Below are positions 1 to 9,803 of a stretch of DNA of 64,000 nucleotides, piece by piece (the first letter of the stretch is position 1; each line of letters starts with the position of its first letter). The position numbers and the translations under genes are program-made. The notes beneath the pieces were generated by a model. The model did no database searches. It saw only the letters and a program-made list of their open reading frames with translations, and was not told the origin of the DNA. The DNA lies in contig JANINJ010000091.1 of assembly GCA_024508855.1 (NCBI GenBank), positions 30,152 through 94,151 on the forward strand, read 5' to 3'. Source of the stretch: Xanthobacteraceae bacterium (GTDB taxonomy: Bacteria; Pseudomonadota; Alphaproteobacteria; Rhizobiales; Xanthobacteraceae).

Positions 1-857
1 TCACCATCCAGGCCAAGCGCATGGGTTGCGACAGTTCGGGGTTCTTCTCGCTGTTCAACGGCCAGTCGGCGCAGTGCGGTCCGGTCAACAACCAGATCCA
101 GCAGATGCGCGCCAATCTCGAGCAAATGACCACGAGCCTCGAGCAGTTGCGTGGCGGCGGCGGACAGCAGCGCGCGAGCCAGCGCCGCTCCGTGTTGCTG
201 GCGCTGGCGCAGAACAATTGCGGACCGCAATATGCCAATGCCGTGCGCGCTCCGAGCGGACCCGGCGGCTTTTTCGAGAATCTGTTCGGCGGTGGCAACA
301 ACGGCGGCGGTGGTGAAGACGTCGTTATTCCGCCTCCGCAGCAAGGCGGTGCGCCGTCGGGAACTTTTCGCACCGTCTGTGTGCGCGCCTGCGACGGCTA
401 TTATTTCCCGATCTCGTTTGCGACCGTGCCGAGCCGCTTCCCCGACGACGAGCGCACCTGCAAGAACCAGTGCCCGGCCGCACAGGCCAGCCTGTTCACC
501 TATCGCAATCCCGGCGAGGACATGAATCAGGCCGTCTCGATTTCCGGACAGCCTTATTCATCGCTGCCGAATGCCTTCAAATACCGGAAGGAATTCAACC
601 CGTCGTGCAGTTGCAAACCGGCCGGCGAAACCTGGGCCGAGGCGCTGAAAAACGTCGACGACAAGTCATCGCTACAGCAGGGCGACATCATCGTCACCGA
701 AGACCGCGCCAAGAAGATGTCGCAGGCTCCGAAAGCGCCACAAAAGAAAGGCGCGCCTGCTCCCGATGCGCAGGGGGAGGCTCCGCCAGCGTCGTCCGGC
801 ACCAACGGCAACGGCACCATTCGCAATGTGGGACCGAAATACCTTCAGGGGCACTGA
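1..857 (+). CDS. DUF2865 domain protein, 5' truncated by window edge
   Basis: The frame is open from the first bases of the window (codon phase begins at base 3), so the true start lies upstream and only the C-terminal part is seen. A Gln-rich, probably coiled-coil stretch and a Gly-rich linker precede a cysteine-rich core (about bases 366-620) with VCVRACDGYYFP, a later CKNQCPAA and CSCK, which is the DUF2865 signature. The tail is Lys/Ala/Pro-rich. DUF2865 proteins are usually exported proteins of unknown function in Bradyrhizobium relatives; export cannot be checked because the N-terminus is missing. It converges on the NAD synthetase gene with 13 bases between the stops. Confidence 0.8.
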   Translation, partial: TIQAKRMGCDSSGFFSLFNGQSAQCGPVNNQIQQMRANLEQMTTSLEQLRGGGGQQRASQRRSVLLALAQNNCGPQYANAVRAPSGPGGFFENLFGGGNNGGGGEDVVIPPPQQGGAPSGTFRTVCVRACDGYYFPISFATVPSRFPDDERTCKNQCPAAQASLFTYRNPGEDMNQAVSISGQPYSSLPNAFKYRKEFNPSCSCKPAGETWAEALKNVDDKSSLQQGDIIVTEDRAKKMSQAPKAPQKKGAPAPDAQGEAPPASSGTNGNGTIRNVGPKYLQGH

Positions 858-870
858 GCCTTACTGAGGC

Positions 871-2625
871 CTATCCTTCGAATACATCCGTCGATGCCTT
901 GCCGGCGCGTGACACCAGCGTGTCATCCGCCTTCGGCAACGGCTTGCCCGGATCGCGGAATCGATTGGTGATCGGATAGCGGCGATCGCGGCCGAAATTC
1001 TTGCGCGTCACCTTCACGCCCGGCGCGGCCTGCCGCCGCTTGTATTCGGCGATGTTCAGCAGACGATCGATCCGCGTCACCACATCGCGCTCGAAGCCTG
1101 CAGCCACGATATCGGCCAGCGGCTCCTCACGTTCCACCAGCCGCTCCAGAATGGCATCGAGGATATCGTAAGGCGGCAATGAATCCTGGTCGGTCTGGTT
1201 TTCGCGCAGTTCAGCCGTCGGCGGACGCACGATGATATTTTCAGGAATGACCTCGCCGGACGGGCCGAGCGCACCGTCGGGCTTCCATGAATTACGCAGG
1301 CGCGACAGCCGGAATACTTCGGTCTTGTAGATATCCTTGATCGGGTTGAAGCCGCCGTTCATGTCGCCGTAGAGCGTGGCGTAGCCGACGGACATTTCCG
1401 ACTTGTTGCCGGTAGTGACGACCATCGCGCCGGTCTTGTTGGAGATCGCCATCAGCAAGGTGCCGCGCGCACGGGCCTGCAGGTTTTCCTCGGTAATGTC
1501 GCGCGGCAGGCCCTTGAAGGTTTGCGACAGGATCGCCTCGAAACCGTTCACTGCATCCGCAATGGGAAGGATTTCGTAGCGAATGCCGAGCGCCTTTACG
1601 AGTTTCGCCGCATCATCGAGCGACACTTGCGCGGTGTACTTGAACGGCAGCATGACGCCGCGTACGCGATCCGCCCCTAACGCATCTACCGCTATGGCGG
1701 CGCAGAGCGCCGAGTCGATGCCACCGGATACGCCCATCAGCACGCCGGGAAAGCCGTTCTTGCCGACGTAATCGCGAAGCCCAAGCACGCAGGCGGCATA
1801 ATCGCCCTCGTCGCCGTCGAGCACCGGCGCGACAGGACCCTTGCAATGCCAGCCGTTGGCGCCCTTCACCCATTGCAGCGTCGTGATGTTTTCCTCGAAC
1901 GCCGGAAGTTGCGCCGCCAGCGAACGATCCGCATTCAGCGCGAACGACGCGCCATCGAACACCAGTTCATCCTGTCCGCCGACCTGATTGAGATAGACCA
2001 GCGGCAACCCGCTCTCGGTAACTCGCGCGACAGAAATACCGAGGCGAATGTCGGTCTTGCCGCGCGCATAGGGCGAGCCGTTCGGCACCACCAGAATTTC
2101 CGCACCGGTCTCGGCCAGACACTCGACGACGTTCTCGTAGTCCTCGGATTCCTCGAGCCAGGTATCCTCGCAGATCGGCACGCCGACGCGTACGCCGGCA
2201 ATGGTGACCGGCCCCGCGGCTGGTCCACGCGCAAACACACGCTTTTCGTCGAATACGCCGTAATTCGGCAGGTTGGCCTTGTAGCGCAGGGCCGCGATGC
2301 GCCCGTCGGCCAGCAGTGCGCAGGCGTTATAGAGCTTGCCGCCATCGACCCAAGGCGTACCGATCAGCATGGCGGGATTACCAGCGCTTTCGCGCGCCAG
2401 TTCTTCGATGGCCGCGCGGCAGGTCGCCTGGAAGGCCGGCTTCAGCACCAGATCTTCCGGCGGATAACCGGCGATGAACAATTCGGGGAGCACCACGAGG
2501 TGGGCACCCGCAGCCTTCGCCTGCGCGCGCGCATCGCGCGCCTTCGCGGCGTTGCCGGGAATATCGCCGACCGTCGGATTGAGCTGGGCCAGCGTGATCT
2601 TGAATTCGGAAACGGATTGGGTCAT
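871..2625 (-). CDS. nadE: Glutamine-dependent NAD(+) synthetase
   Basis: This enzyme makes NAD from deamido-NAD, ATP and glutamine, the last step of NAD biosynthesis in the cytoplasm. The 584 residues hold an N-terminal nitrilase-type glutaminase domain (catalytic Glu48 in LPELF, a Lys in RYKANLPNYG and Cys152 in VPICEDTW) followed by the synthetase domain with the ATP-binding P-loop SGGIDS and the late motif TGNKSEMSVGYATLYGD. Length and order match the two-domain bacterial type, so no separate glutaminase is needed. The ATG at 2625 gives a family-like N-terminus. It is separated from dgkA by 44 bases on the same strand and could be cotranscribed with it. Confidence 0.96.
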   Translation of the reverse strand: MTQSVSEFKITLAQLNPTVGDIPGNAAKARDARAQAKAAGAHLVVLPELFIAGYPPEDLVLKPAFQATCRAAIEELARESAGNPAMLIGTPWVDGGKLYNACALLADGRIAALRYKANLPNYGVFDEKRVFARGPAAGPVTIAGVRVGVPICEDTWLEESEDYENVVECLAETGAEILVVPNGSPYARGKTDIRLGISVARVTESGLPLVYLNQVGGQDELVFDGASFALNADRSLAAQLPAFEENITTLQWVKGANGWHCKGPVAPVLDGDEGDYAACVLGLRDYVGKNGFPGVLMGVSGGIDSALCAAIAVDALGADRVRGVMLPFKYTAQVSLDDAAKLVKALGIRYEILPIADAVNGFEAILSQTFKGLPRDITEENLQARARGTLLMAISNKTGAMVVTTGNKSEMSVGYATLYGDMNGGFNPIKDIYKTEVFRLSRLRNSWKPDGALGPSGEVIPENIIVRPPTAELRENQTDQDSLPPYDILDAILERLVEREEPLADIVAAGFERDVVTRIDRLLNIAEYKRRQAAPGVKVTRKNFGRDRRYPITNRFRDPGKPLPKADDTLVSRAGKASTDVFEG

Positions 2626-2669
2626 GCGCGCATCTAGCCTTGCTGGCTCACCTTACACAATCGATAGAG

Positions 2670-3023
2670 CTAGACCCAACCTATGCGTTCCGCGATGGCG
2701 AACAGCCAGGTGAGGCCGGCGATGGCGAGCGCCACCCCGACCGCGGCCGATCCCATGTCCTTGACCTGACCGATCTGCTTGTCGTGATCGGTGGTCAGCC
2801 GGTCGGCCAGCTTCTCGATCGCGGTGTTGAGCAGTTCGACGACGAGCACCAGCAGCACGACGACGACCATTTCGATCCGGCGCGCCGGCGTGGTGCCGAT
2901 CAGCCAGGCCAGCGGCACTGACAGGATCAGCGCCGCCAGTTCCTCGCGGATGGCTTGTTCCGAGCGAAGGGCGAAGATCAATCCGTTCCAGGAATTGACC
3001 GTGGCCCGCCACATGCGAACCAC
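2670..3023 (-). CDS. dgkA: Diacylglycerol kinase
   Basis: This is a small integral membrane kinase that phosphorylates diacylglycerol to phosphatidate, recycling lipid left by envelope glycan synthesis. The 117 residues have three predicted membrane helices and the family motifs VVELLNTAIEKLADR and VKDMGSAAVG. The GTG start at 3023 is preferred to the internal ATG at 3014 because a GGGA lies seven bases upstream inside the end of the DAHP synthase gene; the two genes are separated by one base, which suggests translational coupling. Length agrees with the E. coli enzyme. Confidence 0.9.
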   Translation of the reverse strand: MVRMWRATVNSWNGLIFALRSEQAIREELAALILSVPLAWLIGTTPARRIEMVVVVLLVLVVELLNTAIEKLADRLTTDHDKQIGQVKDMGSAAVGVALAIAGLTWLFAIAERIGWV

Positions 3024-3024
3024 A

Positions 3025-4413
3025 TTACATTCCCGCGGCAGCCGGCATCGGTTCGGCCTTGCCTGCCCGCTCCTGCTTGAGCAGTTCGGCGATCAGGAAC
3101 GCCATGTCGATCGACTGCTCGGCGTTGAGCCGCGGATCGCAGACCGTGTGGTAGCGGTCGTTGAGATGCTCGTCGGTGATGGCGCGTGCGCCGCCGATGC
3201 ATTCGGTGACGTCCTGCCCGGTCATCTCCAGATGCACACCGCCGGCGTAAGTGCCTTCCGCCGCGTGCACGTTGAAGAACGACTTCACCTCGGAAAGGAT
3301 GCGATCGAACGGCCGGGTCTTGTAGCCGGTGGTCGAGGTGATGGTGTTGCCGTGCATCGGATCGCACGACCACACGACCACGCGCCCTTCCCGCTTCACC
3401 GCGCGCACCAGCGGCGGCAGCCCGTCGGCGACCTTGTCGGAGCCGAAGCGGCTGATCAGCGTCAGACGGCCGGGTTCGTTCTCCGGATTGAGCACGTCGA
3501 TGAGTTTCAAGAGATCGTCCGGCTTCAGCGACGGTCCACACTTGAGCCCGATCGGGTTCTTGATGCCGCGGAAGTACTCCACATGGGCGTGGTCGAGCTG
3601 CCGCGTACGATCGCCGATCCAGATCATATGACCGGAAGTCGCGTACCAGTCGCCCGTCGTCGAATCGACGCGCGTCAGCGCCTGCTCGTAACCGAGCAGC
3701 AGCGCTTCATGGCTGGTGTAGAAATCCGTCGAACGCAATTCCGGGTGGCTCTCCAGATTGAGCCCGCATGCGCGCATGAAATTCAGCGCATCGGAAATGC
3801 GGTCGGCCAGTTCCTTGTAACGGCGCGACTGCTGCGAGTCCTTCAGGAAACCCAGCATCCATTCGTGCACGCTGCCGAGATTGGCATAGCCGCCGGTCGC
3901 GAAGGCGCGCAGCAGGTTCAGCGTCGCCGCCGACTGCCGATACGCCATCATCTGGCGCTGCGGATCGGGCACGCGGGCCTGCGCGGTGAACGCGATGTCG
4001 TTGACGATATCGCCGCGGTAGCTCGGTAACTCGACACCGTCGATCTTTTCAGTCGGCGAGGATCGCGGCTTGGCGAATTGCCCCGCGACGCGGCCGACCT
4101 TCACCACTGGCAGCGCGCCGGCATAGGTCAGCACCACCGCCATCTGCAGCAGCACGCGGAAGAAATCGCGGATATTGTTGGCGCCGTGTTCGGCGAAACT
4201 CTCGGCACAGTCGCCGCCCTGAAGCAGGAAAGCCTCGCCGTTTGCGACTCGGGCGAGAGACTTCTTGAGGTTGCGCGCCTCACCGGCAAAAACCAGCGGC
4301 GGAAAGGTCGCAAGCTGCGCCTCGACGTCGGCCAAAGCCTTCGCATCGGGATAAGCCGGCATTTGCACCACCGGCTTGTTGCGCCAACTGTCGGGTGTCC
4401 ACCGCTCGGACAT
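3025..4413 (-). CDS. aroG: 3-deoxy-7-phosphoheptulonate synthase, class II
   Basis: This is the first enzyme of the shikimate pathway, condensing phosphoenolpyruvate and erythrose 4-phosphate to DAHP for aromatic amino acid synthesis. The 462 residues are typical of the class II (plant / Mycobacterium) type and unlike the roughly 350-residue class I enzymes: [10 protein letters not shown] near the N-terminus, [11 protein letters not shown] (metal-binding Cys), [12 protein letters not shown], the [10 protein letters not shown] block and the late [18 protein letters not shown]. The gene is divergent from an alpha/beta hydrolase and directly upstream of dgkA. No sequence evidence for feedback regulation was seen. 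Confidence 0.95.
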   Translation of the reverse strand: MSERWTPDSWRNKPVVQMPAYPDAKALADVEAQLATFPPLVFAGEARNLKKSLARVANGEAFLLQGGDCAESFAEHGANNIRDFFRVLLQMAVVLTYAGALPVVKVGRVAGQFAKPRSSPTEKIDGVELPSYRGDIVNDIAFTAQARVPDPQRQMMAYRQSAATLNLLRAFATGGYANLGSVHEWMLGFLKDSQQSRRYKELADRISDALNFMRACGLNLESHPELRSTDFYTSHEALLLGYEQALTRVDSTTGDWYATSGHMIWIGDRTRQLDHAHVEYFRGIKNPIGLKCGPSLKPDDLLKLIDVLNPENEPGRLTLISRFGSDKVADGLPPLVRAVKREGRVVVWSCDPMHGNTITSTTGYKTRPFDRILSEVKSFFNVHAAEGTYAGGVHLEMTGQDVTECIGGARAITDEHLNDRYHTVCDPRLNAEQSIDMAFLIAELLKQERAGKAEPMPAAAGM

Positions 4414-4581
4414 GGTCTAGTACTCCTGAGGAAAAAGCCGCGGCGAAGCATGCCAGCGGATCGGCGGGTTATACACAGCCTAAGGGCATCCCGCCAGTTG
4501 GAAATCACCCTTGCAATACAATACCTTGCGGCGAGCGCGAAATTCGCATTTTCTGGATCCCGCAAGACCCTGGGACCGACC

Positions 4582-5490
4582 GTGACCGACGCAGTACAAG
4601 ACGACGTTTTCTCCGACGACATCATCGTGCCCGCCACAGATGGTTTTGCACTCGGGGCAACCCTGTTCTTGCCGCGTACCGTCAAGCGCCGACACGCCGT
4701 GCTGATCAACTCGGCGACCGCCGTTCCTCGACTGTTCTACCGGGGATTCGCCAGCTACCTGGCGCGGCAGGGCTGCGCCGTGCTCGCCTACGACTATCGC
4801 GGCATCGGCGGCTCGCGCCTGAAATCAAAAACCGATCCTGCCCGTGCGCAATCGCTGCGCGGCTTCGACACCTCGATGACCGATTGGGCGGCGAAAGACG
4901 TGACGGGGGCTGTCACCTGGATGCGCCAGCGCTACAGCAGTTTGCCGTTGCTCTATGTCGGTCACTCGTTTGGCGGACAGGCTCTGGGATTGCTGCCCAA
5001 CAACACCGAAGTCTCGCGCGCGCTGTTCGTCTCCGCGCAGGCCGCCTACTGGAAGCTGATGCCCGCGCCCGAACGCTATCGCGTGTATCTTTTCATGAAT
5101 TTCCTCGGCGTGCCGGCCGCCCGCCTGCTCGGCTATCTGCCCGGCCGCATGATGCTGGGCCAGGATCTGCCGAAGGGCGTATTTCTGGAATGGACGCGCT
5201 GGGTGATGAACGAGCGCTATCTGCTCGGTGATCCAACGCTTGCCGCGCTTGCAAACTTCCCGAACTATCGTGGCGCGTTGCGCGCGCTGTGCTTCACCGA
5301 CGACACCTGGGCGCCGCGCCCTTCCGTCGAACTGTTGTGTTCGGGTTTTACCTCGACGACTCCCGAGATCGTTTCGATCGCCCCCGCAGATGCGGGCGTC
5401 AAGAAGATCGGTCATATGGGATTCTTCCGCAGCGAGCACCGCGACACGCTGTGGGCCGCGGCCGCGGACTGGCTCGGTGTAATCGAATAA
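4582..5490 (+). CDS. Alpha/beta fold hydrolase (serine hydrolase)
   Basis: A 302-residue alpha/beta hydrolase of unknown substrate. An oxyanion-side strand (HAVLINSATAVPR), a YDYRGIGGS block and the nucleophile elbow YVGHSFGGQA are visible, and a late GHMGFFRSEH contains the likely catalytic His. The open frame runs further upstream, but the earlier part overlaps the divergent DAHP synthase gene antisense; I place the start at GTG 4582, which has GGGA six bases upstream and leaves the family N-terminus VTDAVQDDVFSDD. It converges with glutathione reductase. Proteins of this type are annotated as hypothetical or COG4757-like hydrolases; lipase or esterase action is only inferred. Confidence 0.8.
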   Translation: MTDAVQDDVFSDDIIVPATDGFALGATLFLPRTVKRRHAVLINSATAVPRLFYRGFASYLARQGCAVLAYDYRGIGGSRLKSKTDPARAQSLRGFDTSMTDWAAKDVTGAVTWMRQRYSSLPLLYVGHSFGGQALGLLPNNTEVSRALFVSAQAAYWKLMPAPERYRVYLFMNFLGVPAARLLGYLPGRMMLGQDLPKGVFLEWTRWVMNERYLLGDPTLAALANFPNYRGALRALCFTDDTWAPRPSVELLCSGFTSTTPEIVSIAPADAGVKKIGHMGFFRSEHRDTLWAAAADWLGVIE

Positions 5491-5508
5491 ACGACCGCGA
5501 GCGGCGTG

Positions 5509-6894
5509 TTACTCGGCAGCTTCCCGCACGTAACGCGCGGTTGGCGTGCGCATCGTCACCAGCTCTTCCGCGGAGGTCGGATGCAATGCGATGGTCGCAT
5601 CGAAATCGGCCTTGGTCGCTCTCATCTTGATCGCAATTGCGACGACCTGCGTGAGTTCAGCCGCATCGGAACCGACGATGTGACAACCGACGACCTGATC
5701 GCTCGCAGCATCGACGATGAGCTTCATCAGGTAGCGCGACTCGCTACCCGATAGCGTCGCCTTCAGCGGCCTGAATGTGGTCTTGTAGACGTCGACGGTT
5801 GCGAACTGCGCCCGCGCCTGCGCTTCCGTCAGGCCAACGGTGCCGACCTGCGGCTGCGTAAATACGGCGGTGGGAATGTTGGCGTGGTCGACCTTCGCGG
5901 TGCGCTTGCCGAACACCGTATCCGCGAACGCGTGACCTTCGCGGATCGCCACCGGCGTCAGGTTGAATCGATGGGTCACGTCGCCGATGGCATAGATATT
6001 CGGTACCGACGTGCGGGAGAATTCATCCACTGCGACGCCGCCATTCTTCGGATTGATGGCCACCCCGGCCTTCTCAAGCCCGAGATTGGCGACATTCGGA
6101 TGACGGCCGATCGCAAACATCACCTTGTCGGACGCGATGCTCGACCCGTTCGACAGATGCGAGGTGAATTCCTCGCCGTGCTTCTCGACCTTGTCGACGG
6201 TGCAGCCGGTGAGAACGGTGATGCCATTCTTCTCCATCTCCGTGCGGACGTGGTCGCGCACGTCGTCATCGAATCCGCGCAGGATGTTGTCGCCGCGATA
6301 CACCACCGTCACGTCCGAGCCGAGACCTGCGAAGATGCAGGCGAACTCGAGCGCGATGTATCCACCGCCCTGGATCAGGATGCGCTTCGGCAGCGCGGAC
6401 AAATGGAATACTTCGTTCGACGAAATGACGTGCTCGATTCCGGGAATCGCCTTTCCGTGGTTCGGCGCACCACCGGTCGCGATCAGGATATATTTCGCGC
6501 GTATCGTTTTGCCGTCGCTGAGCCGCAACGTGTGCGCGTCTTCGAACACCGCACGTGCCTTGATGACCTGCGCGCCGGATTTTTCGACGTTGCTGGTGTA
6601 GATCGCTTCCAGCCGGGCGATCTCCTTGTCCTTGTTGGCGATCAATGTCGGCCAATCGAAGGTCGCGGTCGGAATGGTCCAGCCATAGCCTGCGGCATCC
6701 TCGATCTCGTGGCTGATATGCGAGGCATAGACCATGAGTTTCTTCGGCACACAGCCGCGGATCACGCAGGTGCCGCCCATCCGGTATTCTTCGGCTATCA
6801 TCACCCGCGCGCCATAGCCGGCGGCGATCCGCGCGGCGCGAACGCCGCCGGAGCCACCGCCGATGACAAACAGATCCGTGTCGAATTCAGCCAT
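5509..6894 (-). CDS. gor: Glutathione-disulfide reductase
   Basis: An FAD enzyme that reduces oxidised glutathione with NADPH in the cytoplasm. The N-terminal FAD site VIGGGSGGVRAAR is followed by the redox-active disulfide GGTCVIRGCVPKKL (Cys43 and Cys48). A second dinucleotide fold has GGGYIALEFA, and the C-terminal dimerisation domain carries the active-site HPTSAEELVTM. The ATG at 6894 is used; an in-frame TTG two codons upstream is less likely. It is the last gene of a probable operon rpiA, DUF2059 gene, gor with gaps of about 24 and 35 bases, linking NADPH-producing pentose metabolism with thiol redox control by position only. Confidence 0.94.
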   Translation of the reverse strand: MAEFDTDLFVIGGGSGGVRAARIAAGYGARVMIAEEYRMGGTCVIRGCVPKKLMVYASHISHEIEDAAGYGWTIPTATFDWPTLIANKDKEIARLEAIYTSNVEKSGAQVIKARAVFEDAHTLRLSDGKTIRAKYILIATGGAPNHGKAIPGIEHVISSNEVFHLSALPKRILIQGGGYIALEFACIFAGLGSDVTVVYRGDNILRGFDDDVRDHVRTEMEKNGITVLTGCTVDKVEKHGEEFTSHLSNGSSIASDKVMFAIGRHPNVANLGLEKAGVAINPKNGGVAVDEFSRTSVPNIYAIGDVTHRFNLTPVAIREGHAFADTVFGKRTAKVDHANIPTAVFTQPQVGTVGLTEAQARAQFATVDVYKTTFRPLKATLSGSESRYLMKLIVDAASDQVVGCHIVGSDAAELTQVVAIAIKMRATKADFDATIALHPTSAEELVTMRTPTARYVREAAE

Positions 6895-6929
6895 ATTCAA
6901 TCCGCCCCGTCGTCGCCGGTCTCACATCG

Positions 6930-7466
6930 TTACATAATGGGCTTGCCGCGCTTTTTCATCTCGGCGCGGAACTGCTCCTCGACCTGCTGTGCGGTCGCCT
7001 GCGCCCACTGGCTCATGTAGCTCATGCTGGCGGCAACGGTCTTCGGCTCCTCGAGCAGAAGTTTCTGTCCGAGCGGCGATTTGTAGAAGGTCACGAGATC
7101 CTTCAATTCCTGCTCGGTGAAATCGCTGGCGTAGATCTTAGCCATCTGCTCGCCGATCTCGTTCTGCCGGCCGGCCAGATTCTTCGCGATCACACCCGCG
7201 ACCTCGTTCAGATCGCCCTGATAGTTCAGGTTGTTGCGCAGTAGCGTATCCTTCGTGCGCTGAACGATATTGGGAATGGCGTTGGCATAGATTCCCTGCG
7301 CGTTCTTCAACGTCAGCAATTCCTTTGCAGCGGCAATCGCGGCGGGCGTCGACGGCTTGATCTGCGTCTGCGCTTGCGGCTGAGCCTGTGCGTGCGCGGC
7401 GACGTTCGAGAGTGCCAGCCCTGCCGCCAGCCCACCGGCCAGGAAAACGCGTGAAACATACTTCAT
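6930..7466 (-). CDS. DUF2059 domain secreted protein
   Basis: A 178-residue protein with a cleavable signal peptide (hydrophobic stretch after MKYVSRVF, probable cleavage after AAHAQA), then a helical DUF2059 domain with DFTEQELKDLVTFYKSPLGQKLL, the typical family end block. DUF2059 proteins are exported proteins of unknown function in many proteobacteria. It lies between rpiA (24 bases upstream) and gor (35 bases downstream) on the same strand, an order often seen in Bradyrhizobium relatives. No function can be assigned from the sequence. Confidence 0.88.
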   Translation of the reverse strand: MKYVSRVFLAGGLAAGLALSNVAAHAQAQPQAQTQIKPSTPAAIAAAKELLTLKNAQGIYANAIPNIVQRTKDTLLRNNLNYQGDLNEVAGVIAKNLAGRQNEIGEQMAKIYASDFTEQELKDLVTFYKSPLGQKLLLEEPKTVAASMSYMSQWAQATAQQVEEQFRAEMKKRGKPIM

Positions 7467-7490
7467 CCCAGAATCTCCTCAATTGCGGCG

Positions 7491-8189
7491 CTACGGCCGT
7501 TCGACAACGCGAATTCCATCCGAACCTGCAAGCATCGCGATGCTCGCCAGGCCAATAAACAAACCGTGTTCGACGACGCCGGGGATCGATGCCAATAACC
7601 CGGCCAGACGGGGCGCATCGGGGATCTGCCCGAGATGCGCATCGATAATCCAGTGGCCACCATCGGTGACGAAAGCATGGCCGTCCTTGGCCTTTCGGAT
7701 GGTCAACTCCCCGGCTGTGTCGCTTGCCGCGCAGGCCTTTTCGATACCACGGCGCGTCGCCGCCAGCCCGAACGGAATGACCTCGATAGGCAACGGGAAA
7801 CGGCCCAGCGTCGAGACCCATTTGGTGTCGTCGGCAATGACGATCATCCGGTCGGATGCCGCGGCCACGATCTTCTCGCGCAACAGCGCGCCGCCGCCGC
7901 CCTTGATGAGGTTCAGGGCCGGATCGATCTCGTCTGCGCCGTCGACGGTCAGGTCGAGGCGGTCGAGATCGTCCAGCGTGGTCAGACGAATACCGCAACG
8001 CTCGGCATCGGCGCGGGTCGCTTCCGAGGTCGGGACGCCGATCACGTTCAATCCGGCCTTCACGCGCTCGCCGAGCAATTCGACGAAATGCTTCGCGGTC
8101 GAGCCGGTGCCGAGACCGAGTTTCATCCCGTCACGGACATGCTCGAGCGCGCGCGCTGCAGCCTGCCGTTTCAGTTCATCCAGATTCAT
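7491..8189 (-). CDS. rpiA: Ribose-5-phosphate isomerase A
   Basis: Interconverts ribose 5-phosphate and ribulose 5-phosphate in the pentose phosphate pathway and Calvin cycle. Family motifs are [41 protein letters not shown] and the later [12 protein letters not shown]. The start at 8189 ([11 protein letters not shown]) gives 232 residues, matching the usual length near 220-235; the frame is open to 8288 but that extension is arginine-rich and unlike the family. It is divergent from gph with about 200 bases between them. Confidence 0.93.
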   Translation of the reverse strand: MNLDELKRQAAARALEHVRDGMKLGLGTGSTAKHFVELLGERVKAGLNVIGVPTSEATRADAERCGIRLTTLDDLDRLDLTVDGADEIDPALNLIKGGGGALLREKIVAAASDRMIVIADDTKWVSTLGRFPLPIEVIPFGLAATRRGIEKACAASDTAGELTIRKAKDGHAFVTDGGHWIIDAHLGQIPDAPRLAGLLASIPGVVEHGLFIGLASIAMLAGSDGIRVVERP

Positions 8190-8392
8190 GCGTAACCGTG
8201 CTCCGAACCGCCCGATCGGCGGGCCCATGGGCGATCCGCCAGGATCGCCTCCAAAGGGCCGGGCATATCTAGCCCCGATCCGCCCCACGGAACAGGCTTT
8301 CGGAGCGTTTTCCTGCCCCCTCGGCGACCTCTTCTGTGGAAGCAGAAGCCCCGACTTGCAAGACCGCCCCCGGACCGCTAGCGATCCAACCT

Positions 8393-9076
8393 ATGACGTC
8401 TCCCCTCATCGCATTCGATCTCGACGGCACGCTCGTCGATACCGCTCCTGATCTCATCGGCGCCCTCAACCACGTTCTCGTTCGCGAGAAACTGCCCCCG
8501 CTACCGCTGGCCTCTGCGCGCAACCTGATCGGTGCCGGAGCGCGACGATTGATCGAACGCGGGCTGGAAGTGGAAGGCCGGGAAGCCGATGCCACGGAAA
8601 TGGCCCGGCTGGTTGCCGATTTCATCGACTACTACACCGACCATATCGCCGATGAATCCCGGCCGTTCGAGGGGCTGCATGAGGCGCTGGATCGGCTCGC
8701 CGGAGATGGCTTTTTGCTGGCGGTCTGCACAAACAAGCTGGAATCGCTGTCCCGGCTGCTGCTCGACAAGCTCGGACTGACCTCGCGGTTTGCGGCAATC
8801 TGCGGCGCCGACACGTTTGGGGTATCCAAGCCCGATCCCGTCATCCTTCAGCAAACCGTCGCCCGGGCCGGTGGCAATATCGGCAAAACGATCATGGTGG
8901 GCGATGCCGGAACCGACATCGGGGTGGCCCGGCGCACGGGAGTTCCGGTCGTCGGCGTCACCTTCGGCTATACCGAAGTACCGATCGCCGACCTCAAACC
9001 GGATCGCCTGATCCGCCATATGCGGGAACTGCCGGAAGCAATTTCCAGCCTCATTGGCGAGCAGAAATCAAAATAA
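8393..9076 (+). CDS. gph: Phosphoglycolate phosphatase (HAD family)
   Basis: A haloacid dehalogenase-type phosphatase expected to remove phosphate from 2-phosphoglycolate arising from DNA repair or the Rubisco oxygenase reaction. The nucleophile motif is FDLDGTLVDTAPDL near the N-terminus; motif II is the VCTN segment; a Lys in GVSKPDP and the acidic MVGDAGTDIGVAR complete the HAD set. The ATG at 8393 gives 227 residues and a family-like start with the first Asp at residue 9. The paralogue question (gph versus another HAD phosphatase) cannot be settled by motif reading alone. Confidence 0.85.
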   Translation: MTSPLIAFDLDGTLVDTAPDLIGALNHVLVREKLPPLPLASARNLIGAGARRLIERGLEVEGREADATEMARLVADFIDYYTDHIADESRPFEGLHEALDRLAGDGFLLAVCTNKLESLSRLLLDKLGLTSRFAAICGADTFGVSKPDPVILQQTVARAGGNIGKTIMVGDAGTDIGVARRTGVPVVGVTFGYTEVPIADLKPDRLIRHMRELPEAISSLIGEQKSK

Positions 9077-9216
9077 ACATTTGATTTGCATATGTTTTTC
9101 TGAGTTTTACCCGTTTCCAGGCGACACGTCATCGGCTGTTGCGCCTGCCATCGCTCCCACTTAAGGTCCCCGCGGGGGCTGTGGCTGATCGCCGCATTAA
9201 GAAAACGGGTGGGACC

Positions 9217-9699
9217 ATGCGCAATGTAATCGTGATCGCCTTGGCAGGCCTCGGTCTCGCCGGGTGCTCCTCGACGTCGATGAACGTTTTCAAGCCAACG
9301 CCAAAGACAGTTTCAATTCAGGTGGATTCCGCGCCTCAAGGTGCCGATGCCACCAGTTCGCTTGGCGGCGGCTGCAAAACGCCCTGCACGATCTCGGTTC
9401 CCGATAACGCAGAGAACTTCTCGGTTTCCTTCGCACTCGATAAATATCAGCCGCTGACCGTGCCGGTGCAGGTGACGCACGTGCCTGGCGACTTCACGAC
9501 GCCCGCCTCGACCACGTTCGATCCCAATCCGGTGATGGGCGAACTTCAGGCAATGGCGCCGCCGAAGCGGCATCATCGCAGCCGGCCGCGCAAACCGCGC
9601 GCACCGAGGGCCGCCGCACCCGCCGCTGCCGCACCGCCCGCCGCGGGATCGGCGTTCCCGGCGCCCGCACCCGCCGCTCCGCCGCCACCGGCACGCTGA
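9217..9699 (+). CDS. Lipoprotein with PEGA-like domain and proline-rich tail
   Basis: A 160-residue protein starting at ATG 9217, with a lipoprotein signal ending in the lipobox LAGC, so it is probably anchored to the envelope by Cys17. A short beta-rich region follows (VSIQVDSAPQGADATSS, with a Cys pair in GGCKTPCTISVP) that resembles PEGA-type surface domains. The last 50 residues are rich in Pro, Ala, Arg and His. It stands alone between gph and moaA. Function is unknown. Confidence 0.75.
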   Translation: MRNVIVIALAGLGLAGCSSTSMNVFKPTPKTVSIQVDSAPQGADATSSLGGGCKTPCTISVPDNAENFSVSFALDKYQPLTVPVQVTHVPGDFTTPASTTFDPNPVMGELQAMAPPKRHHRSRPRKPRAPRAAAPAAAAPPAAGSAFPAPAPAAPPPPAR

Positions 9700-9803
9700 G
9701 CCAAGGCTTAATCGCGGCATGGTTCCATAGGACGATTGTGCAGGCGGGGCATCGTCTCTACATTCTCTGGATCAGGTGATGATCGTCGCCGGCTCGGCGA
9801 CGA

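Noticed and set aside
2791..4029. 412-residue plus-strand frame opposite the DAHP synthase gene
   Set aside because: Shadow frame with Arg/His/Asp bias and no domain.
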